Source: Amaurobius ferox | Lineage: Eukaryota; Arthropoda; Arachnida; Araneae; Amaurobiidae | Length of the DNA stretch: 64,000 nt | Direction: 5' to 3' | Assembly (NCBI GenBank): GCA_951213105.1 | Contig: OX578146.1 | Coordinates: forward strand, 57,624,569 to 57,688,568 | In this document: positions 1 to 9,949 of the stretch, piece by piece | Layout of the letters: every line of letters starts with the position of its first letter | Numbering within the stretch: the stretch's first letter is position 1 | Notes under the pieces: model-generated | Database searches by the model: none | What the model saw: the letters and a program-made list of their open reading frames with translations, nothing else | What the model was told of the DNA's origin: nothing | Program-made: the position numbers and the translations under genes

Positions 1-37
<37 letters not shown>
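1..37. repeat. (TA)n microsatellite
   Basis: Uninterrupted TA dinucleotides run from the window edge to about position 37, so the array probably continues outside the window. Similar TA tracts sit inside R2-family sequence at 53.46 kb, and R2-like sequence starts immediately after this one. Confidence 0.97.
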
Positions 38-39
<2 letters not shown>

Positions 40-214
40 TTACTTTGTTTTTCATAGCTAGCACTTTTAATTTTTTAAATACAGCCTTTACAAACTTGAA
101 AAACAGAAAATTTTCAATATTCTTCAATTCGGCAAGATAATTGCTTAAAACTATCAGTTTTATTTTTTTCTAAAATTAAAAATGTATTTAGAAAATACAT
201 TTTTTCATACATAT
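38..214 (+). repeat. R2-family dispersed repeat, left part of a copy split by a solo LTR
   Basis: This stretch resembles the 53.28-53.44 kb unit: both have a TAGCTAGC or TATCTAGC-like start, a block ending in TTTTCTTCAACTTGG-type sequence, and then TCATACATAT. The match stops at 214, where the LTR begins, and resumes near 767. It therefore looks like one R2 unit interrupted by an LTR insertion. No coding capacity is visible. Confidence 0.55.
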
Positions 215-738
215 TGTTGCGAACGCATAATTTTCCCTCACTAGCGCCTTTCCTTACGACTCGTTCGAAGACTTGACGAAGAAAACATCATGACGTAAGC
301 ATGACGTGAGTTTAGGGTTTTCATGATTTCCAGTCAGAAGAAGGGTTTCCAGATTTGGCGGTTCATCGCCAATTTGGCGACTTCCCGAATCTCCGAGAAG
401 CATCGATAAATTACGATTATTCTACGTGATAGGAGATATTTCTAGAAGTTTCTATAAAACGACAATAAAAATCATCACCCCGTTGGAGTGCAGTTGACGA
501 GTTGACAAGAATCGAGCTACAGTGAACTGTGACTTTTGTCAATGTTTTGAGAATAGTAGGGGCTGTTTTGTGAAATTATTTTTGTCAGTATTTTGAAAAT
601 AATATTTCTTATCTTGTGAAATTAGTAGAGCATTTATGGGCTGTTTGATGGCAAATGGTTCCTGTTTACTTCGTTCTTGAGAATAAACGTGTTTAGTTAT
701 CCAGAAATTAGGACTCATTCTTGTATCCTTCGTGTACA
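215..738 (+). mobile_element. Solo LTR of an LTR retrotransposon
   Basis: The block begins TGTTGCGAACGC and ends GTGTACA, giving TG...CA termini. A TATA box (TCTATAAAACG, about 452) is followed by a conserved stretch ending in GCAGTTGACG, and an AATAAA-like AATAAAC lies near 682. A second copy at 60396-60889 in the opposite orientation shares the TATA box, the downstream GCAGTTGACG and both ends. No gag, pol or second LTR flanks either copy, so both look like solo LTRs. The TATA box puts transcription on the plus strand. No clean target duplication was found, and the right boundary could lie up to about 766. The superfamily (Gypsy or BEL/Pao) cannot be decided without internal sequence. Confidence 0.6.
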
Positions 739-766
739 CCCACGATTTCAGTGGATACGTTCCTAA

Positions 767-1270
767 TGATACTTTAAACGCTTACTATTTATATCTAACT
801 TTTATAGTTTCAAAAATATTTCAAATGAAAGTAAGAAAAATTAAGAAAAAAAAACTCGTTCAGGCAGATATTGTTTTAAATTATTTTTGAAACATTATTC
901 GATCAAAAATACAATTAGGCACACTTGCAAGGCTTTAAAATAACTATGCATTTTTGCTTTTATTTCAGAGCTAAAACTTTTAGTTTCTGAGATATAAACA
1001 TTTCAAACTTAAAAATCGGAGAATTTTTGCCACCTTCTATTAAAATATATCGCTTATAGTTTCAAAAATATTTCGAGTGAAAATGAGAAAAAAAAAGAAC
1101 TCGCTCGAACTTTTAAGTTTTTTTTGGAAAAAAGTTCAATATTAAAATTATTTTTATATATTCATAAACTGAAATATATTTACGACAAAACAAGAAAATT
1201 ATTATTTGCATTTTTCGTAACGCTCAGTTTTCCGTAACAAAAAAACCAATCATAGATGTTATTTACATCC
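767..1270 (+). repeat. R2-family dispersed repeat
   Basis: Similar in the same orientation to 9950-10440 and to the units at 52.96-53.90 kb. Shared landmarks are a TATAGTTTCAAAAATATTTC block occurring twice, an AACTCGCTCGAAC-like stretch, and CGTAACGCTC followed by ATAGATGTYRTT. The duplicated TATAGTTTC block suggests an internal period of roughly 300 bp. Its transposon class is unknown to me. Confidence 0.55.
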
Positions 1271-1292
1271 AAAATTTCACACTGTCGTATCG

Positions 1293-1579
1293 GGACACGG
1301 TTGCCCAGTGGTTAGCGCGCGGAAATTGCCCTCTGTAGGCTCGGGTTTGATATCAGCCACTGCCAAAACTGCCGCCGTATTCACGTGGAGTACGATCACG
1401 TTAAACATGTGGGTCCGTAAGTCCTTCCGAGAGGTTGGTGGGAGGGAAAGGAGGCTACGGTCCCTGTGGATGCCTCCCCCACTGGGTTCCGGTCTAAATT
1501 GGGTGGCTCTTTCCGGCCATCCAAACAGTTTCCTTACACCTTTCTAGTATGTCGGACGGTCTGGGTCTCAACAAAAACA
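1293..1579 (+). mobile_element. tRNA-derived SINE, family A, with perfect target duplication
   Basis: The head carries Pol III promoter-like boxes: an A-box region around CAGTGGTTAGCGCGCGG (1308-1324) and a B-box-like GGGTTTGATATC (about 1342). The body runs from the ACATGTGGGTCCGTAAGTCC block through CCCCCACTGGGTTCCGG to CGGTCTGGGTCTCAAC and ends in an A/C-rich tail. A perfect 14-bp duplication, ACACTGTCGTATCG, flanks it at 1279-1292 and 1580-1593, as expected for LINE-driven insertion. The same body occurs at 26.4-26.6 kb and 59.0-59.3 kb. The 79-codon open frame inside it is incidental. Confidence 0.93.
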
Positions 1580-1770
1580 ACACTGTCGTATCGACTTTTT
1601 GATCCTCTCTGCTAAATTTATGTGTTTTGAATTTACTTTCATGTTAAACTGTATCCTTTTCTCTGCTCCAAAAACAAAAGCGAAGGCGAAATTATTCCAA
1701 TTTGTTCGGAATTTCGGCTGACCGTTTACTTTTTATTTACTTTTTGCCACAATGTTTTATGTGATATAAT

Positions 1771-2400
1771 ATACCAGAAGGTATGGCTGTCATATGATGG
1801 AATTAAAAATTTGCATAGCATTGCCTCCTATTTGGCATTATTTTTGTCAATTTGGTGACATTTTTATCAATTCGGCGACATTTTCATCAATGTGTCAATA
1901 TTTACAAAAGTCGCTCAGTTTGCGACATCCGGCCAAATTTTTCTCCAAGCTTTATGGACAGGCGGAGAAACAGATTATTCATATAGTCGTTTGTTATGTT
2001 CTCCATGATATTGAATTTTCATCGACTACCTGTCATTTTCGTTGATTTAACGTCAATTTTATCAATTTGGCGACATTTTCGCCAATTAAAAGCAGCATTT
2101 AGAAAGATTCATGAAGTTAGCGATATGCCGCCAAAATTCGTCGCAAGAATTTCTCCAAGCGTTACAGACGGAGAAATAGGTTATTCTTATAGTAGATTCT
2201 CATATTTTTTTAAGATATTGAATTTTAATCAATTAGTCATCATTTTTACCAATTTGGGTACATTTTTATAAATTTGGCGACAATTTTACCAATTTGGCGA
2301 CATTTTCGTCAATTTGGCAGCATTTGAAAATCTCGCCAAGTTGGCGATAATCAGACAATTTTGCCAAGCGTTACCTAGATATAGGTAGATAAACAGACAG
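1771..2400 (+). repeat. TTGGCGA-rich interspersed element (family G), copy 1
   Basis: Two to three degenerate internal units of about 200 bp each contain runs of AATTTGGCGACATTTT and then inverted GCCAAGTTGGCGA, CCGCCAAA and TCGCCAAG segments. The left end has an ATACCAGAAGGTAT palindrome and a TCATATGATGG box. The right end is a TAGATA-like simple tail. The reverse-oriented copy at 54588-55182 shares both ends. The internal unit is also found inside family H, so the two families share a module. Open frames across it are artefacts of the repeat. Confidence 0.8.
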
Positions 2401-3691
2401 TTAAATGAATTCTATGTTACGAGCCACAGTTGTTGTCTTAGTATGATTCCAATTTGTGAAAAAATCCTGACTTAGTACATAAATTTAAAGATCGGTTTTT
2501 GAAACCAGCATTAAAAAATCATTTAAAACCCCTATATTTTAGAAAACATAGAAAAACTAATGTAGTTCAGTGTCATTTGTTCAAAAATCAATCATGTGAA
2601 TAGGATAACAATTACATGATTTATGGTTTTATTGGGATTTTTTATTTTATTGTAATAGTACGGATGCAAATCTTATTTAAATAAATACTTTAAACACGGA
2701 ATAATAAAATTACATTTATTTTGTGAACCATCAGTGTGGATTTCATGCACCTATTCAGCGGGTGTATCATTATTACCTATTATCAGGTTATCTTTATAAT
2801 ATGTAGCATACGCAGATTGCATGCTCCTACACAAAGATTAAAGAGTGTGAAGGCTAAATGAAAGTCAATTTAATTTTGAATGCAGATTACATATATCTGC
2901 ATTGGAGGTATCGGTATTTCAGTAAGTGGCTTTATCATTATGTTATTTATCGTACACGCGTCCGCGTATTATACGTATATAGTTAACAGCGACATGCCTG
3001 CCTAGAAGGCGTGTAAGCAATCGACAACAACAATTGCAAAAAAGCTATTGCAAGTTTAGAGCTAATTCAAAAAAAAGACTGGGTTAAAAAAATTAAAAAG
3101 GAAAATCGGAATTAATAAAACATATATGTACAGAGCAGTCATATAATCAGCAATATATAAAATATTCAGAATTTATTAATTTTAATGACAGTAAACAAGT
3201 CGCAAAATATTTCTCTTTTAAATGTCATTATATGTTAAAATAATTAGTCTCTGCTTTAGTATTTCATTCTAAAGTAAATAAAGCTAATTCGTAGCAAGAA
3301 AATACTTTTAATTAAAATGGAATTGTTACCATAGCAACTAACACTCAAATAATTAAGATCTAAATAAAATATTTATTTCCCGAAGGATTTAGAGTTTTGT
3401 AAATAATTATTACACGTCGAAGATATGTCTAGACCGGGCAAAAGAATTAAAATTTTAGTTACCTGCTTGAAAATTTTAGATGTAGATATAAAAGAATTTC
3501 TGAATTTCATGAGGTAATTATAACATTTATCTGTACTGCTTCTAGTACTGAAATATACATAAATTAAAATAAATGCATTGTTATTATAGAAAATAGTTAT
3601 TTACAGTTATAAATCTGTATGGTAAGCAGTAACAGTCTTCTTCTTCAGGAGATTACTTCCTTTATTTTATTCATTGGCCTAATTTACAATG
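2401..3691. other. No gene recognised
   Basis: AT-rich sequence with stops in every frame. I see no transposase or reverse-transcriptase motif, tRNA box pair or long tandem array. It probably consists of old repeats beyond recognition by eye. Confidence 0.6.
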
Positions 3692-3859
3692 ATCAAGATT
3701 GGTATCACGTCTGCATTCAATAGATAAAATTAAGGACAAAACGTTTCAAAAAACGATCTATCTTTTATTTAACACATCCTAAAAGACGTAATACAATTTA
3801 ATAATAGACGTAATATAATTTGTGAAGTTTTATTAATAAATTAAATCATCCCATATTGT

Positions 3860-5075
3860 TTCTAAATGTACAGGACCTACTTATGTTTTAGAGAAATCCC
3901 TTGCCCATTTCCTAAAACCGTATTTTAGTAATCATAGTTTTTCCATCAGCTCTACTGAAAATTTCATCAATTTACTTTTTAATACTAAATTTAATCCTAA
4001 TAGTACTCTCCATAGTTTTGATGTCGTTTCCCTTTTCCATAGTATCCCCGTTAACATTGCTATTGATATTATTGCCAAATAACTTCATAGTCACCAATTT
4101 AAAATCCCCACTATCGACGCAATCACTTTTGCTTTGAATATTACTGCGGAGACAAATTACTTTGCTTTCCGTGACGCTGTTTTCTTGCAAACTTCTGGCG
4201 CCCCTATGGGTAGTCCTTTACCTGGTGTTTTGGCCGAGGCCGTTTTGCAGGAGCTCGAGAATGAGATTTTGCCTTCTTTAATTAACAATTAAACCTACTC
4301 TTTGGTGTCTTTACGTGGATGATGTTTTTATTATCTGGGATCATGATTTAAATGATCTCCTTCACCTTTTGGATAAAGTTAATGATTTTTACCTTTCGAT
4401 TAATTTTTCTGTTGAGCATGAATCTAACTGTTCCTTGCCTTTCCCTGATGTTCTGGTCACCCGTTCTGATTTTGGTTTTCATACTTCCGTTTTCCGTAAA
4501 TATACTTTTACTAACTCCTGTATCCCGCTAAATCTTTCCATCCTGCATCCTCTTAAAAAGCTTCTTTTAACTCGTTTAGTCCATAAATCTAGTGTTCCTT
4601 ACCATCCTAAGATTTTCCTTCCTTTTATTAATTTCTGTCATGAATTTGGTTTCAAACCCGCTCACTCTAATATTACCACTTTATTTAATCGTATTCGATC
4701 CGATAAATTTGGGAATTTTGCTGACTTTAAAAGCTTTGCTGTGGTGTATGTCATTCCCCTGTTATCCACTGCTGATGACTATAAATTTTACATTGGTAGT
4801 ACAAAAACGTACTGTTGGCATCCGTTTAGCAGAACATGTTCTCAATGTCAAATCTGATAAACTTTCTACGGCTCTTGCTCAATATGTGGTTAATGATAAA
4901 TTTCTTCCCGTTTTTGAAAAAACTTTGCTTTTGGTTCGTTGTAACAATCCACGTAGTTCTTTATGAATCCCTGTTTATTTATATTTACCGTGAATCCATT
5001 TGTAATTTTGATCCTGTTCAAATTTTAAGTTATACTTGGCAACTCGTTCTCGACTCTGCAATTCAAACCGCTTAA
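3860..5075 (+). pseudogene. Penelope-type reverse transcriptase with C-terminal GIY-YIG endonuclease, broken
   Basis: The intact protein would copy element RNA at nicked chromosomal ends. Motifs in order are SFDVVSLFHSIPV near 4018 (RT motif A, catalytic Asp), TSGAPMGSPLPGVLAEAVLQ near 4195, and YVDDVFIIW near 4312 (the catalytic YxDD). Then come LPFPDVLVTR and a GIY-YIG segment, YKFYIGSTK followed by RTVGIRLAEH near 4785-4840. Breaks are an in-frame TAA after IDIIAK (about 4078), a TAA after SLINN (about 4288), a frame change just before YVDD, a +1 change in the A-run at 4801-4807, and another frame change near 4955. The last frame ends at 5075. The true N-terminus is not identified. RT and nuclease domain order matches canonical Penelope-like elements. 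Confidence 0.88.
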
Positions 5076-5310
5076 AAGTTATTTGTGACGTCATTCTCAG
5101 GAATATCATGCTTGACGTTTTCTAAAATTTGTATTAGTTCTTTTTTTGTAATAATTTAAAATTCGTAAGCGTTTAAAATTATTTTGTAATTTCCGTGTAT
5201 ATTTCTTGTATTATTTTTAGTAAGTTCATTTATTATTTTATATTTTATGCAAATTTGCTTTAAACTGGTCCCTCTATATATAAACATTCCATGTTTTTAC
5301 TATTCATGTA

Positions 5311-5356
5311 GCCACTGATGAAGGGCGTATATACATCCGGAAGCGTTTTGGCAGTT
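5311..5356 (+). ncRNA. Possible decayed hammerhead ribozyme of the PLE
   Basis: Just downstream of the coding region and upstream of the right inverted arm lies GCCACTGATGAAGGG, then ATCCGGAAGCG, then TTTTGGCAGT. CTGATGA is the first conserved hammerhead core. GGGC...ATCC could form a short helix II, and GCCA can pair with TGGC. The second core should read GAAA but here is GGAAG, so the motif is probably inactive. Hammerheads are known in terminal repeats of Penelope-like elements, which is why position matters here. Confidence is limited because short motifs arise by chance. Confidence 0.3.
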
Positions 5357-5451
5357 TTTAATATATAATTTGTACGTCTTTTAGAATGTGTCAAAAAAAT
5401 ACCGTTCGTTTTTTAAAACGTTTTGTTCTTAATTTTATCTAATTTACAATG

Positions 5452-5935
5452 GTTGGCTAAAATGTATGTTTTATATTATATGATCAAGTAAGTCAAATCA
5501 TATAGTTTCCGGAAACGGTTGTTTTCTACATTGGGTTATTTTACCACTTATTTTATATTATTTTATTCATTGATTTATTTTACAGTGGTTTGATTGATTG
5601 TTCTTAGTAATTCCTTTATGACGTCAACTCAATCAGGTTTCGCAACTACGTGTTTCACTATATATTTTCTTAAATTTTTACTCATATTTAGTCATATACA
5701 CTCTGTACTACGATTTTGTATTATAATTAAAATCATACTTGATTTTGATATCACTGGACAACACATTTTGAGTCTTTGTGTGTACTTGATATTAAACCAA
5801 GTTACCGTTATACTGTTTGGTCTGATGAATATGAAAATGGCCGTAAAAACTCCAGATTAATTTTAGTTTTGAAATTTTACCTGCATGTGCATATGCACAT
5901 CTTATTAAAATCAGTGTACAGAAAATAAGTCGCTT
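5452..5935. other. No gene recognised
   Basis: AT-rich sequence downstream of the Penelope-like element. The 88-codon open frame at 5594-5860 has no motif I recognise and its composition looks like translated AT-rich repeat. Confidence 0.5.
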
Positions 5936-6085
5936 ATAATAAATCATATCTTACTAGAACGTATCTTACTAGCATATCTTACTAGAGCATACTATCATAT
6001 CTTACTAGAGCTATCTACTAGCATATATTACTTGAGCTATCTACTAGCATATCTTACAAGATTAACTAGAGCATATCTTACATGG
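5936..6085. repeat. Minisatellite of CATATCTTACTAGAGC-like units
   Basis: Imperfect copies of a 14-18 bp unit (CATATCTTACTAGAGC and variants such as GCTATCTACTAG) repeat about nine times. Unit length varies, so this is an old, drifting array. Confidence 0.85.
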
Positions 6086-6132
6086 GTTCAACAATAGTCT
6101 GATAGCATTGGTACTACATTCCCTTTCCTTTG

Positions 6133-6348
6133 CTACATTTTAACATGGGTAGCAATTTCACGAAGAAATAATTCTTTGTGTTCAATACTGACAGCACTGC
6201 AGTTATCCGAGAAGAAAGTCAAACGAGAGTGTATTTTCAATAGCATGTTGCACTCTAGTCTCTTGCTGCATCTCTCATAGAGCTGTAAGAAGGTTGTACA
6301 ATGGAGACAATCTATTTCCAATGGCCTCGACTTGAAAACTAGAACCAT
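6133..6348 (-). pseudogene. Fragment of a transposon-associated protein with LKIH...FF.DN...EH motif
   Basis: The 71-codon minus-strand frame contains CNMLLKIHSRLTFFSDNC followed by AVSIEHKELFLREIAT. I recall this pattern (LKIH, then FF-x-(D/E)N, VS-x-EH-x-E-x-F-x-x-(D/E)I) from a repetitive arthropod and vertebrate protein family whose copies usually continue with a basic tail. I cannot name the element class. The frame closes shortly after the motif and lacks the upstream part, so it is a relic. It could be a chance resemblance, but the number of aligned residues argues against that. Confidence 0.4.
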
Positions 6349-6577
6349 AGAAACTAGAGCGACTTGAAAACTAGAAAACTATATTTTGAAAACTATAGCT
6401 AAACCGCGATTTTTTTTACGTAAGGAAGGCTTTTTTACCTGTGAAATTGCCAAATCAATAAAATGTAAACAGTCAAATAAAAATATGTAAGTCATATAAG
6501 TCCACATGTCACTAATTCTATAATCTATAAGTTAATAAGTCAAGTTAAACACTTTGCAGAATCCACTTTAATTCCCT

Positions 6578-6746
6578 CCGTAACTCAACGACTGATCGTC
6601 AGCTGGCCAGTAAGAATATTAGTGGTTCGATTTCCGGTTGGGACAACAAGGTACTTTACAATGATGCCCTAACAAATCAACCCTGTACATTAGTGCAATG
6701 ATGTCTTTGATCTCAAAGTGATCCTTGTATGACTGGCACGGATTCA
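6578..6746 (+). mobile_element. tRNA-derived SINE, family B
   Basis: AACTCAACGACTGATCGTCAG, then GCTGGCCAGTAAG and a B-box-like GTGGTTCGATTTCCGG (about 6632), are followed by a body containing CCCTGTACATTAGTGCAATG. The same order occurs on the minus strand at 57750-58025 and 55690-55930, which makes it a dispersed family. It is distinct from family A in both head and body. The 3' end is diffuse. Confidence 0.75.
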
Positions 6747-6849
6747 GTGGACTCTGTTTTGTATATAAAGATCCTCTATAAATTTATCATAAAAGTTTGA
6801 TTTGATACCTGATGAAAAATTTATTACAAATTCGCAAAAAACTAAAAAG

Positions 6850-6853
<4 letters not shown>

Positions 6854-6896
<43 letters not shown>
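6854..6896. repeat. (TA)n microsatellite
   Basis: About 21 uninterrupted TA repeats. Confidence 0.97.
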
Positions 6897-6898
<2 letters not shown>

Positions 6899-7512
6899 TC
6901 GTACTTCTACATTCTCTTGAATTTACATTATAATATATTTTCATCTTTTACTTTTGTAGCTTTTACTGTAGAATACCTCTTTCTATTGTCTTTACGCAGT
7001 ACGGTTTTTAATACTTTCTTTGGCAACAGCAGATCACTTCTTTTCATTTCTGGGTATGGCAACATTGGTCTAGTCATATATTGCTCGTCATGGTTGTAAT
7101 TTAGAGGTGTATTTTAGGGTATTTATATTTCCTATATTTTTTTCCAATCTTTATGCTTGTCGTCCATATAACATAAGTTTATAGATAAAATCTATCTTGT
7201 GTTTCAGAAACAAGGATTTTTGTGTTCATTTCGAAGGGATATATGGACTTAAAAAATAATTTTTTCGAAATGAACTAATCTTAAGCCTAGAGCTCTTCCA
7301 CGTGCAAGCTGTTTTGCTTGATTTTTTTGCTTTCCTATTTTTATTCATCACCTTTGAAATTTGTAAATTATCTTTGTATTTATGACCTGCATTACGTTTC
7401 ATAATTTTCTCTTTATGGTTAAATTTCCATTACTTCATTGTATTTTGTAGACAAATTTTAAGATAGTATATTATGAGTTACTGCTTACATTTTACCATTG
7501 GATTTACAATTT

Positions 7513-7516
<4 letters not shown>
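6897..7516. other. No gene recognised
   Basis: T-rich, stop-dense sequence between two TA arrays. Nothing recognisable. Confidence 0.5.
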
Positions 7517-7567
<51 letters not shown>

Positions 7568-7740
7568 GAATTTCATTCTAAAAGTATTCAACATTAGTCT
7601 TTTCTACATATTATGCATTCCCATCCAATAAAATTATATATATATATATTTAGAATCTCATTCCAAAAGTATTCAACTTTAGTCTTTTCTACATATTATG
7701 CATTCCCATCCAATAAAATTATATATATATATATATATAA
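7517..7740. repeat. (TA)n array followed by a tandem duplication; third copy at about 8071-8133
   Basis: TA repeats occupy 7517-7564. Then a block of about 90 bp (TTTAGAATYTCATTC...AAAAGTATTCAAC...CATTCCCATCCAATAAAATT plus a short TA tract) occurs twice, at about 7564-7650 and 7651-7740. A third, single copy of the same block starts near 8070 (TTTCATTCTAAAAGTATTC). Each of the first two copies ends in TA repeats, so the TA tract is part of the repeating unit. Confidence 0.88.
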
Positions 7741-8400
7741 ATATATAAACTTTAAGTTACACAGTTTTATTAATATGCACTGAAAATTAAAAATTAATTT
7801 TTAGCTTTAACAACCTTCTTGTTCATATCTGACTAAAAATAAAACCATAGGACACCCATAAAAGAATTGTAATTGGATATCAACAAATTTTGAGTCACAA
7901 TAGAAGTAATAACTTAGAAATGACATATATAAGAATGATTACATTCAATTCATATAAATTTCTCTGGGACAATTTTGATTTAAAATTTCGTCAGCATATT
8001 TACATATTTATATAGTTAAGATTATATGTATATATAAATATGCTGACAAGTGATTAGTTGATTAGATTAATTTCATTCTAAAAGTATTCAACATTAGTCT
8101 TTTCTGCATATTATGTATTCCCATCCAAATAAATTATTTTCTAGGCGTCCGGCAATTTCAGTTTTAGTCATATCTGGCCAAGAATGTTGTGATGATTATT
8201 TTTTACTTTTTAGTGCATTTTACTAAAACCGTATAACTTAAAACATTTTTATAATGTTTTATTCTAATAAATATTACAACGCATAAATTATAGTTTCATA
8301 CACTTTCTGACTGCATAAGCAATATCCATATAAAAACATACACAGAAGCCTCAACAATGCAATCCCTCAGTTCATCTTGACTTCCTGCAATAACCATACT

Positions 8401-8650
8401 CAACATGCGTGAGCAAATCATTCCCTTCAATGCAAAACATTCATCACTTTACGACGGTTATTACAACAATCGCACACTAGCATCAGTTATGCTCACGCGT
8501 TTCAGCATGACTTATAATACACAGTGTGCGGAGTCCTTACTCTAGGAATTATGTCCAAGGACATACGGAAAATCGAAATTATAAAGCTAGGTCGATGCGA
8601 GTATTACTATTATTATTGTTAAATTTCTGACTACAGTTAGGCAGATCGTA
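8401..8650 (+). repeat. R3 dispersed repeat, copy 1
   Basis: Matches 12985-13215 in the same orientation. Shared landmarks are ATTCCCTTCAATGCAA, GTTATTACAACAA followed by CACACTAGCATCA-like sequence, a CAGCATGACTTATA or CGGCATAACTTATA block, and a shared AATTTCTRACTAYAGTTA end. The copies are clearly diverged. Class unknown, no coding capacity. Confidence 0.75.
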
Positions 8651-8689
8651 TATATTATTGTAATGGATTTAAGCATATGGAATATTCAA

Positions 8690-8890
8690 AGAATACTATA
8701 TACATCTTTAAATGTGCCTTATATCTTTAAATCTTTATATCTTTTTGCTTTATATCTTTAAATATGCTTTATATGCTATCTACACTTTATATCTTTAAAT
8801 GTGCTTTATAACTTAAACTTATTATCTTTGTTCTATATCTTTAAATATGCTTTATCTTATTATCTATGTTTTATATCTTTAAATATTGAT
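8690..8890. repeat. Minisatellite of TTTATATCTTTAAATATGC-like units
   Basis: An irregular 19-28 bp unit, TATATCTTTAAATRTGCYT, repeats about seven times with gaps. The open frame at 8801-9031 starts inside it and is not a gene. Confidence 0.85.
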
Positions 8891-9130
8891 CCTGGACATA
8901 TAATTACAAATTCTTTTGAAATAAAACTGCCAATCCACAGATCGAAAGAAAACCACGATCGAACGAAAATTTTGCTCGACAAAGAAAAACAAATCTATTT
9001 ATCAAAGAATTTTACATGGATTTTAAATTGAATAGTGGCCAGAGATCAACGTTGTTCCAAAACAAGACATTTTCTCATCGAATACGTTGTCTGAAGAAGG
9101 GCAAATAAATGTTCGATACTACTCTTTTGA

Positions 9131-9515
9131 AGAACAAATCAACATGCGCATCTTTACAACTAAAATGCGTTGCCATTTTTTATTTTGTTTTATGAAACTT
9201 TCGTTTTGCCTGCTGGTTATGTCCACAGCATCGAACACATGTCGAAGAAATATTGTGTTTTAAACATTTTGCTTTGACCTGTGGAGTCTTATGAAATTTT
9301 ATGAAAATAATTAATTTTATAAAACAAATCAAACTGCGCATTATTGCGATTAAAATTTGTTTCAATTTTCTATTTTGTTTCATGAAACTTTGTTTTCTCT
9401 GCTGATTATGTTCACAGCATCGGACACTTGTTGGAGAAATCTTAGGTTTCGAATATTTTGTTTTGACCTGCGCACACGCGGTCTAATGTTCAAAATTTTA
9501 TGAAAACATCTTCAA
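9131..9515. repeat. Two tandem copies of a unit of about 190 bp
   Basis: Landmarks occur twice in the same order: AACAAATCAA...TGCGCAT, then TATTTTGTTTYATGAAACTTT, CTGCTGRTTATGT, CCACAGCATCGRACAC or the like, and TTTTGACCTG. Copy 1 spans about 9131-9320 and copy 2 about 9324-9515. Confidence 0.85.
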
Positions 9516-9949
9516 CTCCGTAGAAGGCATTTCTGGAATAATTCAAAATCTGTCTGTCATTCTACTCGGAACTTATAGTGTAAATGTTACAATTAATAGA
9601 ATATTCCTTACGCATTGATTAGTGAAAAACTATAAATGCTTATTTATTAAAACAGAAATTCAATAAGATATTAAAAAATCGACAGTTACTTCAATTCTAT
9701 GAACCTGAAATGTTTTTGCGCGAATAACATCGTGTTCTCTGTGGATGGTTTGTTTTCGCTAGACATTTTCATAAAATATTAAAATATTTAAATTATAAAC
9801 ATTTTCCATATAGTTTAAAATACAATAATATCGAAATCAGAACCACCATTTAAAATAGTTTAACATCTTAAAATATCGAAATTATAAACACTATATTTTA
9901 AAACTAAATATTTTATCCATATTCTAATACCCTATTGGAGCTTTCAAAG
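9516..9949. other. No gene recognised
   Basis: AT-rich, stop-dense. Short internal repeats of TTAAAATATCGAAAT-type sequence occur near 9780-9900 but do not form a regular array. Confidence 0.5.

Larger units (their letters stand above)
3692..5440 (+). mobile_element. Penelope-like retroelement (PLE), degenerate
   Basis: The interior encodes a Penelope-type reverse transcriptase joined to a GIY-YIG endonuclease. The ends carry inverted arms: about 70 bp at 3721-3790 matches the reverse complement of 5373-5441, with shared blocks TAGATAAAATTAAG, ACAAAACGTTT and CTAAAAGACGTA. Inverted or direct terminal repeats (pLTRs) are known for Penelope-like elements. A 12-bp direct repeat, TAATTTACAATG, at 3680-3691 and 5440-5451 may be the target duplication. 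If so, about 30 bp of element lie outside the left arm. Stops and frameshifts show the copy is dead. Confidence 0.85.

Noticed and set aside
3972..4190. Minus-strand 72-codon frame
   Set aside because: Antisense shadow of the Penelope reverse transcriptase.
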